The notes: generated by a model not told the origin, from the letters alone. Positions 1 through 9,819 are shown, counted from the first letter of the stretch. The stretch is DNA of 64,000 nt from Paraburkholderia sp. (GCF_004298475.1 NZ_SCRP01000034.1:248001-312000), one strand, 5' to 3'. Program-made: numbers and translations.

Positions 1-1
1 G

Positions 2-49
2 GCGAATGCCGTGTGGACGACCGAAGAGGCAGTCAAGAGGCTTTCGTAA
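2..49 (+). CDS. C-terminal tail of an unidentified protein (partial)
   Basis: One frame is open from the first bases to a TAA at 47-49 and gives a plausible tail ending in AVWTTEEAVKRLS. A rho-independent terminator follows about 40 bases later on the same strand, which fits a gene ending here. Fifteen codons are too few to identify the product, and the frame could be open by chance. Confidence 0.3.
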   Translation, partial: ANAVWTTEEAVKRLS

Positions 50-90
50 GCGTTTTATTTAGACGTACGTTTCAAACGTATTGCGTTACT

Positions 91-130
91 CAGGGTATTG
101 CGCGAACACGCAATACCCTGATTTTTTGTG
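91..130 (+). terminator. Rho-independent terminator
   Basis: A perfect 12-bp stem (arms 91-102 and 109-120, loop of six bases) is followed by a run of six T. It would end transcription from whatever gene enters the window from the left. Confidence 0.8.
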
Positions 131-242
131 TGAGCCGTAGTTTGTCGCGCCGTCATCGAGCCAACACCCTCCGTAGTTTCGTAGCGGCACAAAGCGGTGC
201 AGTTCGACGCGAATTGATGCAATTTGACGCCAAACCGCGTGC

Positions 243-248
243 TATAAT
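243..248 (+). promoter_or_regulatory. -10 box of the riboswitch/UPF0016 transcript
   Basis: A perfect TATAAT lies about a dozen bases before the conserved riboswitch core. Candidate -35 elements (TTGACG at 224, TTGATG at 214) are badly spaced, at 13 and 23 bases, so only the -10 element is called. Confidence 0.55.
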
Positions 249-254
249 CCGCCG

Positions 255-420
255 CTCATTGGGGAGTAGCCGCCCCGCATCGTGCCGCGCCACGAGCCTG
301 TAACCAGGTTTGACGCGATCCGCGCACGATCCGCGGGGGCACCTGTCAACAGACTTGGCCGAAACAGCCATGGCAGGTGCAGCCTCTGGCCTGGCGAGAC
401 CGATGACCCACGCGCGCCGC
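255..420 (+). ncRNA. yybP-ykoY (manganese) riboswitch
   Basis: The leader of the UPF0016 gene carries the hallmark segments of the yybP-ykoY class in order: GGGGAGTAGCCG at 261-272, a TCAACAGACTTGG segment near 346-358, and CTGGCGAGACC near 391-401. These form the metal-binding loops that dock in known Mn2+ riboswitches. A -10 box lies just upstream, and the gene downstream belongs to a family repeatedly linked to this riboswitch and to Mn2+ export. The segments are seen directly. Metal response and the ON-with-Mn2+ direction are inferred from the class. Confidence 0.8.
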
Positions 421-485
421 TAACAGGGCCCGGCGCGTCGCGGGTCGTCGCTCGCACACATTCCGGCCCGAGGATCCATCAAAAC

Positions 486-1058
486 GTGAACCAGGCATTT
501 CTCGTCTCCGCAGGCGCCGTTGCGCTCGCTGAAATCGGCGACAAGACCCAGTTGCTGTCGCTCGTCCTCGCCGCACGCTATCGCAAGCCGGTGCCGATCA
601 TCCTCGGCGTACTGGCCGCCACGCTCATCAACCACGCGGGCGCCGGAGCGCTCGGCGCGTGGCTCGGCGCGCTCGTCACCCCTTCGGTGATGCGCTGGGC
701 GCTCGCCGCGTCATTCGTCGCGATGGGCCTGTGGATACTCGTGCCCGACAAGCTCAGCGAAGGCGAATCCGATGTCAACCGCACGCAACTCGGCGTGTTC
801 GGCGCGACTGTCGTGACCTTTTTCCTCGCCGAGATGGGCGACAAGACGCAGATCGCCACCGTCGCTCTCGCGGCACGCTTTCACGATTTCTTCGGTGTGG
901 TGGCCGGCACGACGCTCGGCATGATGATCGCCAACGTGCCCGCGATCCTGCTCGGCGACCGCTTTGCCCACAAGCTGCCGACAAAGCTCGTGCACGGCAT
1001 CGCCGCGGTTCTCTTCGTCGTGCTGGGCGTGCTCGCGCTGATGGGCGTAGGCGTTTAA
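486..1058 (+). CDS. UPF0016 (GDT1/TMEM165-type) membrane protein, probable Mn2+ exporter
   Basis: About 190 residues made of two homologous halves of three membrane helices, each with the family signature: ALAEIGDKTQ at about residues 11-20 and FLAEMGDKTQ in the second half. The acidic residues of these E-x-G-D-K-T motifs bind cation in the family. The GTG at 486 is chosen because GAGGA sits at 470-474, ten bases before it, and because the protein then begins directly at the first helix. A longer frame from 282 would translate the riboswitch. Family members export Mn2+ (MneA in Vibrio) or exchange Ca2+/Mn2+ for protons. The riboswitch leader supports manganese homeostasis at the inner membrane. 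Confidence 0.85.
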   Translation: MNQAFLVSAGAVALAEIGDKTQLLSLVLAARYRKPVPIILGVLAATLINHAGAGALGAWLGALVTPSVMRWALAASFVAMGLWILVPDKLSEGESDVNRTQLGVFGATVVTFFLAEMGDKTQIATVALAARFHDFFGVVAGTTLGMMIANVPAILLGDRFAHKLPTKLVHGIAAVLFVVLGVLALMGVGV

Positions 1059-1142
1059 AGCCAGACAAGCGCGGTTTTTGCCGGCTGCTTTTGCCACGCC
1101 TCTACCGGCCTGCCCCTGGCTGCGGCTGCTCGCGTGCGCCCG

Positions 1143-1820
1143 CTACTTCGCCGTAGCGGCGGCAGCCGAAGCCGGGGCCGGCGCGCTCACCTCGTTCGGC
1201 ATCCCGGCGTTCTTGTCGACCGGCAGCCTGACGTCGCGCACCGAACCATTCGCCATCGGAAAATCCGCGAGTGCGCTGCGCACCAGATACGGCATCACGC
1301 GTATGAGCGAAGGCTCGTCGCCCTCGGTGCGCGCCGTCACGTTGTAGCGCTCCGCGCCCGTCGCGCGGTCGGTGATGCGGATGCCGAGCATGTGCGAATA
1401 CACCGGAACCATCTGGTCCACATAGGCAGGCGGGAACGCGCCCCACGGCGCCCACGGACCGAACCGCCTCCAGTACGGTCCCGGCCACGGCTGGAAGAAC
1501 ATCGGCTGCTCGACGATCATCTGACCCATGTGGCTGCCATAAACGAGCGCCACCAGATAGCGCGCCTGCGGTTCGGAAACCTGGCGGAACGCGTGCGAGG
1601 CCAAAGCATCGGCGACGAATACCTCATAAGTCGCCTGCTCAATGGTCTGCTTCTGACTCGCAGCGCGCGTGAAGGCGTAGGTGCGCGTGGCGTCGCTGCC
1701 GCCGTCCCACGCGGAGAGCGCCGTCACCTGGCTCGTCACGTAAGTCGTGCAGCCGGACAGCGTCACGGCGAGCGCCGCCAGCAGCATCAGTGCGCGGCGC
1801 GTCCATCGGTGGTGCTTCAT
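1143..1820 (-). CDS. DUF4136-type outer-membrane lipoprotein
   Basis: 225 residues beginning with a basic N-terminus, a hydrophobic segment and the lipobox LSGC (Cys at about residue 23), so it should be lipidated and exported. The central part, with a conserved Y-x-V-A-L-V-Y segment and a Pro/Trp-rich stretch around residues 108-125, resembles the DUF4136 family of small envelope lipoproteins. Function is unknown. It is convergent with the UPF0016 gene and divergent from pepN, so it is probably a single-gene unit. The Ala/Pro-rich tail is probably disordered. Confidence 0.75.
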   Translation of the reverse strand: MKHHRWTRRALMLLAALAVTLSGCTTYVTSQVTALSAWDGGSDATRTYAFTRAASQKQTIEQATYEVFVADALASHAFRQVSEPQARYLVALVYGSHMGQMIVEQPMFFQPWPGPYWRRFGPWAPWGAFPPAYVDQMVPVYSHMLGIRITDRATGAERYNVTARTEGDEPSLIRVMPYLVRSALADFPMANGSVRDVRLPVDKNAGMPNEVSAPAPASAAAATAK

Positions 1821-2072
1821 TGTTTTCTCGTACCCATTCCAGTTTCCTGCCAGATCAAAACAGCCGCGCCGCGTCTGCAGGCCGGGTCTGCAGGCGCAGC
1901 AGTGCGATCATACTGACTTGCCCGCACGATCGGAAAGAAGTTCGCGCTGCGGCCCCGCTGCCGGACAACCGGTCCGCGCCTTTGTACAATGGGGCGATCT
2001 GCGGCGCCTGCCGGCCGGAACCCGCTGCGGGACCACGCGCGCCGCACCACTCGACGAAACCGCAACCAGACC

Positions 2073-4775
2073 ATGTCCGATACCGCCACGCCCAACGTGA
2101 TCCGCCGCGCCGACTACGCCCCTCCTGCCTTTCTGATCGACACCGTCGATCTCGAGTTCGACCTCGTCCCCGAACGCACGATCGTCAAGAACACGATGCG
2201 CGTGCGCCGCAATCCTGCCGCTGCACACGCCACCGATTCCACAGCCGATCTCGAACTGATGGGCGAGCAACTGGAATTCGTGAGCGCAGAGATCGACGGC
2301 AAACCGTACGCGCGCGTGCGCGCCCACGAGCACGGACTCACGCTCGAGAACGTGCCTGACGCATTCGAACTCGTGCTCACCGGCGCCTGTGCCCCTGCCG
2401 CCAACACGACGCTGTCGGGTCTCTATGTGTCGAGCGGCAACTTCTTCACGCAGTGCGAAGCCGAGGGCTTTCGCCGCATTACCTGGTTTCTCGACCGCCC
2501 CGACGTGATGGCGACCTACACGGTCACGCTGCGCGCCGACAAGACCGCGTATCCGGTGCTGCTCTCGAACGGCAACCTGATCGCCGAAGGCACGCTGCCC
2601 GATGGCCGTCACTACGCGAAGTGGGAAGACCCGTTCCGCAAGCCGAGCTATCTGTTCGCACTGGTCGCGGGCAAGCTCGTCGCACTCGAAGAGCGCCTCA
2701 AAAGCGGCTCGGGCAAGGAAAAACTGCTGCAGGTCTGGGTAGAACCGCAAGACCTCGACAAGACGCGCCACGCGATGGATTCGCTGATCCACTCGATCCG
2801 CTGGGACGAAAAGCGCTTCGGGCTGGAACTCGATCTCGACCGCTTCATGATCGTCGCGGTCAGCGACTTCAACATGGGCGCGATGGAGAACAAAGGGCTC
2901 AACATCTTCAACACGAAGTACGTGCTGGCCAATCCCGAAACGGCCACCGATACCGACTTCGCCAACATCGAAGCCGTGGTCGGCCATGAGTACTTCCACA
3001 ACTGGACCGGCAACCGCGTGACCTGCCGCGACTGGTTCCAGTTGAGCCTCAAGGAAGGGCTCACGGTGTTTCGCGACCAGGAGTTCTCGGCGGCGATGTC
3101 GGGCGGCGACGAAAACGACGCCGCGCGTGCGACGAAGCGCATCGAAGACGTGCGCGTGCTGCGCCAGGTGCAGTTCGCGGAGGATGCGGGCCCGATGGCG
3201 CATCCGGTGCGCCCCGAGAGCTACGTCGAAATCAACAACTTCTACACGATGACCGTCTACGAAAAAGGCTCGGAAGTCGTGCGGATGTATCAGACGCTGT
3301 TTGGCCGCGACGGCTTTCGCAAGGGCATGGACCTGTACTTCCAGCGCCACGACGGCCAGGCCGTCGCCTGCGACGACTTCCTCGCGGCGATGGCCGACGC
3401 CAATGGCCGCGACCTCGCGCAATACGAGCGCTGGTACAGCCAGGCGGGCACGCCGCGCGTGACGGTCACGACGCACTACGACGAAGCGCACAGGCGCTAC
3501 AGCGTGACGCTCGCGCAGGATTACGCCAACAGTTCGCCCGCGGCGCGCGAAACGCAGAAGGGACCGCTGCTGATTCCGTTCGCGATCGGCCTGATCGGGC
3601 CGGACGGCGCGGACCTGCCGCTGCGTCTCGAAGACGAAAGCGCCGTGAGCGGCACGACGCGCGTGCTCGAATTCACCGAGGCGCAGCAAACCTTCACCTT
3701 CGTCGACGTACCCGTGAAGCCGCTGCCTTCGTTGCTGCGCAATTTCTCGGCGCCCGTGATCGTCGAGTACGACTACAGCAGCACTGAACTGGCATTCCTG
3801 CTCGCCCACGACAGCGATCCGTTCAACCGCTGGGAAGCGGGACAGCGCCTCGCGACACGCGAACTGCTCGCGCTCGCCGCGCGCGCGGCGCGCTCGGAGC
3901 CGCTCGAAGTCGACGACGCGCTCGTCGACGCCTTCCGCCGCGTGCTCAACGACGAAACGCTTTCGCCGTCGTTTCGCGAACTCGCGCTGATGCTGCCGTC
4001 GGAAACCTATCTCGCCGAGCAGATGGCCGAATCGAATCCGGCCGCCGTGCACGCCGCGCGCCTGTTCGTGCGCAAGCGCCTCGGCGCGGCGCTCAAGGCC
4101 GACTGGCTCACGAGCTACGACAAGCACCTCACGCCGGGCGCCTACGAACCGACGCCCGAGGCTGCGAGCCGCCGTGCGCTGAAGAATCTCGCGCTGTCGT
4201 ATCTTGCGGAACTGGACGACCCGGCCGATGCCGTGCGCCTCGCCACTGCGCAATACGATGCGGCCGACAACATGACCGACCGCGCGGCGGCGCTCCAGGC
4301 GCTGCTGAACGCAGCGGCGGGCACGGGCCGCGACGTCGCGCGGCATGCACTGGAAGACTTCTACACGCGCTTCGAGCGCGAGCCGCTCGTCATCGACAAA
4401 TGGTTCGCCCTGCAGGCCGCGCAGCGCGGCAGCGCACAGCATCCGGTGATCGAAACCGTGCGCGCGCTGATGAAGCATCCGGCGTTCAACCTGAAGAACC
4501 CGAACCGCGCGCGCTCGCTGATCTTCAGCTTCTGCGCGTCGAATCCGGCGCAATTCCACGCCGCCGACGGCTCGGGCTACGCGTTCTGGGCCGAGCAGGT
4601 GCTGGCGCTCGACGCGTTCAACCCGCAGGTCGCGGCGCGTCTCGCGCGCAATCTCGAACTGTGGCGCCGCTTCACGCCCGCACTGCGCGAGCCGATGCGC
4701 GCGGCGCTGGAGAAAGTTGCGGCAGAAGCGAAGTCGCGCGACGTGCGCGAGATCGTCGAGAAGGCGCTGGCCTGA
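2073..4775 (+). CDS. pepN: Aminopeptidase N (M1 metallopeptidase)
   Basis: 900 residues, the usual length of proteobacterial PepN. It removes N-terminal residues from peptides in the cytoplasm. The substrate-binding GAMEN motif (NMGAMENKG) lies near residue 270. The zinc site HEYFHNW follows near residue 305, with the third ligand Glu 18 residues later in LKEGLTVFRDQEF. The ATG at 2073 is chosen because it matches the standard PepN N-terminus (MSDT...RRADY). The upstream in-frame start at 1989 would add 28 residues unlike the family. A strong terminator follows at 4811. Confidence 0.95.
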   Translation: MSDTATPNVIRRADYAPPAFLIDTVDLEFDLVPERTIVKNTMRVRRNPAAAHATDSTADLELMGEQLEFVSAEIDGKPYARVRAHEHGLTLENVPDAFELVLTGACAPAANTTLSGLYVSSGNFFTQCEAEGFRRITWFLDRPDVMATYTVTLRADKTAYPVLLSNGNLIAEGTLPDGRHYAKWEDPFRKPSYLFALVAGKLVALEERLKSGSGKEKLLQVWVEPQDLDKTRHAMDSLIHSIRWDEKRFGLELDLDRFMIVAVSDFNMGAMENKGLNIFNTKYVLANPETATDTDFANIEAVVGHEYFHNWTGNRVTCRDWFQLSLKEGLTVFRDQEFSAAMSGGDENDAARATKRIEDVRVLRQVQFAEDAGPMAHPVRPESYVEINNFYTMTVYEKGSEVVRMYQTLFGRDGFRKGMDLYFQRHDGQAVACDDFLAAMADANGRDLAQYERWYSQAGTPRVTVTTHYDEAHRRYSVTLAQDYANSSPAARETQKGPLLIPFAIGLIGPDGADLPLRLEDESAVSGTTRVLEFTEAQQTFTFVDVPVKPLPSLLRNFSAPVIVEYDYSSTELAFLLAHDSDPFNRWEAGQRLATRELLALAARAARSEPLEVDDALVDAFRRVLNDETLSPSFRELALMLPSETYLAEQMAESNPAAVHAARLFVRKRLGAALKADWLTSYDKHLTPGAYEPTPEAASRRALKNLALSYLAELDDPADAVRLATAQYDAADNMTDRAAALQALLNAAAGTGRDVARHALEDFYTRFEREPLVIDKWFALQAAQRGSAQHPVIETVRALMKHPAFNLKNPNRARSLIFSFCASNPAQFHAADGSGYAFWAEQVLALDAFNPQVAARLARNLELWRRFTPALREPMRAALEKVAAEAKSRDVREIVEKALA

Positions 4776-4810
4776 CGCGGCGACGCGGCTGAAGCCGAGG
4801 CAAGCAAGAG

Positions 4811-4846
4811 AAAGGCCGCTGTCCCTGGGGGACAGCGGCCTTTCTT
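4811..4846. terminator. Strong bidirectional terminator between pepN and a convergent gene
   Basis: A 14-bp GC-rich perfect stem with a five-base loop is flanked by A on the left and T on the right. It can end transcription of pepN and of the minus-strand gene at 4898-5194. Confidence 0.85.
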
Positions 4847-4897
4847 GCGACGGGCGGCAAAAATAATCGTCCGTTACGACACGCGCGAGGATCGCTC

Positions 4898-5194
4898 TTA
4901 TTTACCGGCGGGCGACGCGGTGCTCGGAGTCGCCAGCGTGTTGTTGACCCCGTAAGCGGGCATGCTGGGCGCCGGGTTGCTGCTCATGCCCGTCTGCGAA
5001 ACCGAGTTCGGCAACCCGCCCATGCCGCTATCCGTATTGGTAGCGCCAGGCGCGCCGTAGCCGCTCGTTGCATGGGCGGCGGCCGGCGAGACGGTGGTCG
5101 GGGTCGCCAGCGTGTTGTTGCTCTGTGCGTAAGCGCCGCCCGAAAATGCGAGTGCTGCGGCGGCCGCGATTAACGTACTGAATGCCTTGTCCAT
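4898..5194 (-). CDS. Small secreted Ser/Ala/Pro-rich protein with repeated NNTLATP motif
   Basis: 98 residues. An N-terminal signal peptide is visible (hydrophobic stretch ending GGAYAQ at about residue 24), preceded by an excellent ribosome site, AAGGAGAT. The mature part is low complexity and carries the motif NNTLATP twice, right after the signal peptide and near the C-terminus, each followed by a T/S-x-SPA segment. There is no recognisable enzyme domain and no cysteine. It is likely a periplasmic or surface protein of unknown function. Confidence 0.65.
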   Translation of the reverse strand: MDKAFSTLIAAAAALAFSGGAYAQSNNTLATPTTVSPAAAHATSGYGAPGATNTDSGMGGLPNSVSQTGMSSNPAPSMPAYGVNNTLATPSTASPAGK

Positions 5195-5513
5195 AGCTCG
5201 TATCTCCTTGATTGGGCTGAAATATCGACGCAGCCGATCGCCGCCTGCTTGACCACGAACCGGGCAGTCACCGTGGCCAGTGCGCTCATAAAGGGACCGA
5301 TTTCCTGAAGCATTTCCTGAAGTATAGGTCGCGCTGTAAGGGCACGCTGTCAGCGAACCAGAACATCGACGATCTGCGCATCCGCTCCGGCCAGCCGTTG
5401 CCTCGTTTCCCGGAAATCCGCGCTGAACCTTATTTTTCCGTCCGCCACTGTCAGGCCCGGTGGGGCCGAGCGGGTAGAATCGGGCTATTCCCTAGCGTAT
5501 CCGGAGACTCTCC
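5195..5513. other. Intergenic region between divergent genes (fbp promoter)
   Basis: About 320 bases with no gene. The right end holds a possible -10 element TAGAAT at 5475-5480 and the fbp ribosome site GGAGA at 5503-5507. The left end must hold the promoter of the minus-strand exported protein. A short direct repeat (TTTCCTGAAGCA / TTTCCTGAAGTA) lies near 5300-5324. Nothing else is recognised. Confidence 0.4.
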
Positions 5514-6530
<1,017 letters not shown>

Positions 6531-6548
6531 AAAAGGCAGGGAGAAGGC

Positions 6549-6577
6549 TTGCACATCTGCGAAATTCTTCCTATAAT
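6549..6577 (+). promoter_or_regulatory. Sigma-70 promoter of tRNA-Thr
   Basis: TTGCAC (6549-6554) and a perfect TATAAT (6572-6577) are separated by 17 bases. The -10 box ends 14 bases before the mature tRNA 5' end. Confidence 0.75.
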
Positions 6578-6591
6578 CTTCTTTCTCTGAT

Positions 6592-6667
6592 GCCGGAATA
6601 GCTCAGACGGTAGAGCAGCGCATTCGTAATGCGAAGGTCGGGGGTTCGATTCCTCTTTCCGGCACCA
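6592..6667 (+). tRNA. tRNA-Thr(CGU)
   Basis: A complete 76-base cloverleaf. The acceptor stem GCCGGAA pairs with TTCCGGC, the T-loop is GGTTCGATTC, and the CCA end is encoded. The anticodon CGT at 6625-6627 sits in the loop TTCGTAA and reads ACG codons. It has its own promoter and terminator. Confidence 0.95.
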
Positions 6668-6680
6668 ACAGGTTTCAGGC

Positions 6681-6712
6681 AAAAGCCCAGTCCTCGCGAC
6701 TGGGCTTTTTGC
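6681..6712 (+). terminator. Terminator of tRNA-Thr
   Basis: The stem AAAAGCCCAGTC / GACTGGGCTTTT, with a short loop and trailing T residues, lies 13 bases after the tRNA. Confidence 0.85.
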
Positions 6713-7405
6713 TTTCTGGCTGCACTACCAGTGCTACACAACGAGGCTGCACCGCCAGCCTACACCGCCAGCGAACCATGCCGAGACTACGGCGCACGCC
6801 TGCGCCGTAGTCTGCCGAAATGTAAACGGCGGACTGCGGCAGAAAATCAGCAAGCGGTGCGAACGATCCGCTTCGCCATCGCACGCGCTTATGCGCACCG
6901 CACAATAAATCGTATGGATTGACTTTTACGTCGCCCAATAAATCAACTGGGCGAGCGCCTACGATTTTTTGAAGTTTTTAAAGACGGAATTAATGCTTTT
7001 AGCGTCAACGCCAACGAATAATCATCCGTTGAGCCGACAGGCGCAGCAATACAGCAACAGCGGAGCAATAACAGGGCATCGACGCTACGCATACAACGCA
7101 GCCCTTGCGTCGAGGCGCGTCCGGCGGCGGAGAGGCTGCAGACAGGCTGGAATGGGTGACGAACGGTGCGGAGCCCCTCGTGTGGAGGGTTCGCGAAGGG
7201 ATCGTCAGAACGACGAAGGAATGCTCCCGCGCGTTTGCAGGAATGGAATGGAATGGAACTTGGCGATTATATTCCCGGACTCCTATTCCAATGTGTCGTT
7301 GTGCGGTGAAAGCAACACGCGCGCACGAAAAGCACTGTTACGGTGATGACGGCTAGCGCGATTGAAGTGCCGAGTCAGATAATCGACTCATACAGGAGAA
7401 AGATC
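6713..7405. other. Gene-poor, AT-richer stretch with a perfect hairpin
   Basis: About 690 bases without a convincing gene. It holds a perfect 13-bp inverted repeat with a 4-base loop (6784-6813), two copies of CAATAAATC (about 6902 and 6936), and a weak hairpin CGCCCA/TGGGCG near 6934-6955. Base composition is lower in GC than the flanks. Short open frames here have no ribosome sites or family resemblance. Confidence 0.45.
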
Positions 7406-7555
7406 ATGGACGCCAAACCGCCCCGCATCCCGGCCCCGGACCAAGTATGCAGCCCGGACCCGGAACCGGTGGCCGTCGAGTTCCTCGGCGATGAATTGCC
7501 CGCACACGTGCGGGCGTTTCTCGACGAGCAACGCAAGGCACACGACCAGCAATAA
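7406..7555 (+). CDS. Small conserved-type hypothetical protein (49 aa)
   Basis: A 49-residue frame starting at ATG 7406, nine bases after a clear AGGAG (tacAGGAGaaagatc), which decides the start over an upstream in-frame ATG. It is acidic and Pro-rich, with the segment VAVEFLGDELPAHVRAFLDE in its second half, then a short charged tail. There is no signal peptide, membrane segment or known domain. The codon use and ribosome site support a real small gene. The function is unknown. Confidence 0.5.
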   Translation: MDAKPPRIPAPDQVCSPDPEPVAVEFLGDELPAHVRAFLDEQRKAHDQQ

Positions 7556-7764
7556 CGGCGATCCCACACACGTCGGCGGGGTGACGAGGCGCGAGGCTCG
7601 CGCCGCCCGCTGCGCGTGATTCACTCAGCCACCCGCCTGTACGCGCCTGACCGGGCGCACAATCCTGGCGTTGCACCCCGATCCATCGCGCGATTCGCCG
7701 CATCCGCGCCAATTCCGGCTATTCTTCGCTTTTGCGCTCCGGGACTGCCCGCTTTATCTCCAAT

Positions 7765-8355
7765 ATGAATGTCATCATTCGCGCGAGCGCGTGCTGCGCC
7801 GCCGCATTGCTGTTCGCACTCCCCCTTTCCAGCGCCCGCGCAGACGGCGACGACACCGCATTGACCAACCTGATTGCACTCGTGTCGCAACGCCTGTCTT
7901 TGGCGGAGCCCATCGCACACTGGAAGTGGGAGCATCACAAGCCGATCACCGACGCGCCGCGCGAAGCCGCGCTACTCGACGATGTGCAGAAGCGCGCGTC
8001 GGCGGCGGGCGTCGATCCCGCTTTCGCGCGCACGTTCTTCCGCGATCAGATCGATGCCAGTACGCAGATGCAGAAGAACCTGTTCGAAACGTGGCGCACG
8101 TCGCAAGGCCCGAGCGGTGAGGCGCCCGATCTCGCGACCGTGACCCGCCCGCAGCTCGACCGGCTCACCGGACAGCTGGTTGGTGCGCTTGCGCGCGTGC
8201 AGCCGTTGCGCGCATCGGCCGACTGCCCGGCGCGCGTGGCGCGATCGATCGCGAACTGGAAGCAATTGACGCGCTATGACTCGGCTCGCACCGAGGCGAT
8301 GAGTCAGGCGCTCGAACACGTCTGCACGGCGGGCGGCGTGGGCGCAACGGCATAG
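7765..8355 (+). CDS. Secreted (periplasmic) chorismate mutase, AroQ gamma class
   Basis: 196 residues. An N-terminal signal peptide ends about residue 27 at SSARA-DG. The following all-helical domain matches exported *AroQ chorismate mutases: LVSQRLSLAEPIAHWKWEH near residue 38-56 (the Arg and Lys of the active site), and FFRDQIDASTQMQ near residues 95-107. Two cysteines in the C-terminal half (SADCPARV and LEHVCTAG) suit a disulphide in the periplasm. Such enzymes convert chorismate to prephenate outside the cytoplasmic shikimate pathway. ATG 7765 is preferred because it starts directly at the signal peptide. Confidence 0.85.
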   Translation: MNVIIRASACCAAALLFALPLSSARADGDDTALTNLIALVSQRLSLAEPIAHWKWEHHKPITDAPREAALLDDVQKRASAAGVDPAFARTFFRDQIDASTQMQKNLFETWRTSQGPSGEAPDLATVTRPQLDRLTGQLVGALARVQPLRASADCPARVARSIANWKQLTRYDSARTEAMSQALEHVCTAGGVGATA

Positions 8356-8384
8356 CCGTCACGCGCACCCGACAAACGAACCGG

Positions 8385-9542
8385 TCAGGCAACCGTCGCG
8401 GCACCGTCCGTTCCACATGCCGCCAGCGGTTGCACGCGCAAACCGCGTTCGAGACGACTCTGCAAAATGCGCCACGTCGAGATTTCGAACGGCGACTCGC
8501 CCGCTTCTCGCGCGAGCGCGACCGCCTCACCCATACTGGCCGCTGCGCCCAGATAGCACCACCGGTCTATCAGATGCAAGACGGCAGAACCGTCCGCCGC
8601 ATCACGCTCCTCCACCAGCACCGCGCCCTCGAACGGCCAGGGCGCCGATTGCGGATCGTGCTTCGCCACACGCGGCAAACGGTTGAAGACGGGCCGAAGA
8701 GCGGCGATCCATTGGGCCTCGACAAGCAGTGCACCAATCTCGCCGCCCGTCGCGCGCCACTCGACCCGGCGAACCTGCTGCGCCAGACGCTGCTCACGCG
8801 ACGAGCGCCGCTCGCCCGACAAATGCGCACGGATGCGCTGACGCACACGCACGCTGCGCCCCACGTAGAGCGGCGCATCGTTTTCGCCATAAAAGGCGTA
8901 GACGCCGTGGCCAGCCGGAGCGGTATCGATCAGTTCGTCGGTGATGTCGCCGGCGAGGCGATGACGGCGCGTCAGCCGCTCGATCTGCGTTTCCAGCGTC
9001 GCCACGGGCACAAGCGCCGGGAGTTGCTGCCAGAATTGCCAGATCAGGTCGGCATCGGCGAGCGCGCGGTGGCGGTCCGACGGCACGAGCGCGTGCCGTT
9101 CAACGAGCGCATCAAGACCATGCCGCTTTTCACCCGGAAAGAGCGCCCGCGAAAGACGCACCGTACACAGCACATCGGGGTTGAACGAGTAGCCGGCGCG
9201 TTCGAACTCCACGCGCAGAAAACCCCGATCGAATGCCGCGTTGTGGGCGATGAACAGCTTGCCCGCGAGGCGCTGGAAAAGCGCAGGCGCAATTTCGTCG
9301 AAGGTGGGCGCGCCCCGCACCATCTCATTGGTGATGCCGGTGAGCTGCTGAATGAACGGCGGGATCGCCTGCCGGGGATCGACCAGCGTGCTCCAGCGCG
9401 CCACCTGGCCTGCCGCCACCTCGACGACGCCCACTTCGGTGATCCGGTGCTCGCTGGCGGAGCCGCCCGTCGTCTCGAGGTCCACGAAAACGATGGGAAC
9501 GTCGGCTTGCGCCGCGTCGGGGCTCAAATGAGTGTCGAACAT
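8385..9542 (-). CDS. DnaQ-like 3'-5' exonuclease fused to a GIY-YIG (Cho/UvrC-type) endonuclease
   Basis: 385 residues with two nuclease domains. Residues about 15-180 form a DEDDh exonuclease: motif I FVDLETTGG, motif II AHNAAFDRGFLR, motif III HRALADADL. Residues about 205-290 form a GIY-YIG domain (GVYAFYGENDAPLYVGRSV, with R-x-R-I-R-A-H) like UvrC N-terminus and Cho. The remaining C-terminus is a less conserved extension. The combination is found in some proteobacteria as a predicted repair nuclease or PolIII-epsilon paralogue. It is not the replicative epsilon subunit. It is a single gene, divergent from nothing obvious. Confidence 0.85.
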   Translation of the reverse strand: MFDTHLSPDAAQADVPIVFVDLETTGGSASEHRITEVGVVEVAAGQVARWSTLVDPRQAIPPFIQQLTGITNEMVRGAPTFDEIAPALFQRLAGKLFIAHNAAFDRGFLRVEFERAGYSFNPDVLCTVRLSRALFPGEKRHGLDALVERHALVPSDRHRALADADLIWQFWQQLPALVPVATLETQIERLTRRHRLAGDITDELIDTAPAGHGVYAFYGENDAPLYVGRSVRVRQRIRAHLSGERRSSREQRLAQQVRRVEWRATGGEIGALLVEAQWIAALRPVFNRLPRVAKHDPQSAPWPFEGAVLVEERDAADGSAVLHLIDRWCYLGAAASMGEAVALAREAGESPFEISTWRILQSRLERGLRVQPLAACGTDGAATVA

Positions 9543-9749
9543 GGTGAAACAGCAAGACTGAATAGAGGAAACAGGCGAAGTATGCCCTGTTCATGCGCAG
9601 ATTGCCTGGTTTACCTGAGCGGCGCGGCATGGATTCATTTGCAAGACGATCCGCGCATTGAGGTCCGGCGTTTACCCGATTGCGTAAAAGCAAACTATTC
9701 AACCGATTATTACGACGATATTTAACGCATCCAAACAAGGCATCAATAA

Positions 9750-9783
9750 AATAAAAGCCCTGGATTTACCAGGGCTTTCTTCA
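9750..9783 (-). terminator. Terminator of the cold-shock gene
   Basis: On the minus strand, the stem AAAGCCCTGG / CCAGGGCTTT with a six-base loop is followed by TTTTATTTT. It lies about 40 bases after the csp stop codon. Confidence 0.8.
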
Positions 9784-9819
9784 TACTACAGACGCAAGGC
9801 GACTTTACGCCACAGGCAA

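Noticed and set aside
224..248. A complete -35/-10 promoter for the riboswitch transcript
   Set aside because: TTGACG at 224 and TATAAT at 243 are only 13 bases apart, so only the -10 box was called.
1908..4559. An 883-codon open frame antisense to pepN
   Set aside because: High-GC DNA gives long shadow frames opposite real genes. It has Arg/Glu/Val-rich, family-less composition, while pepN on the other strand has full motif support.
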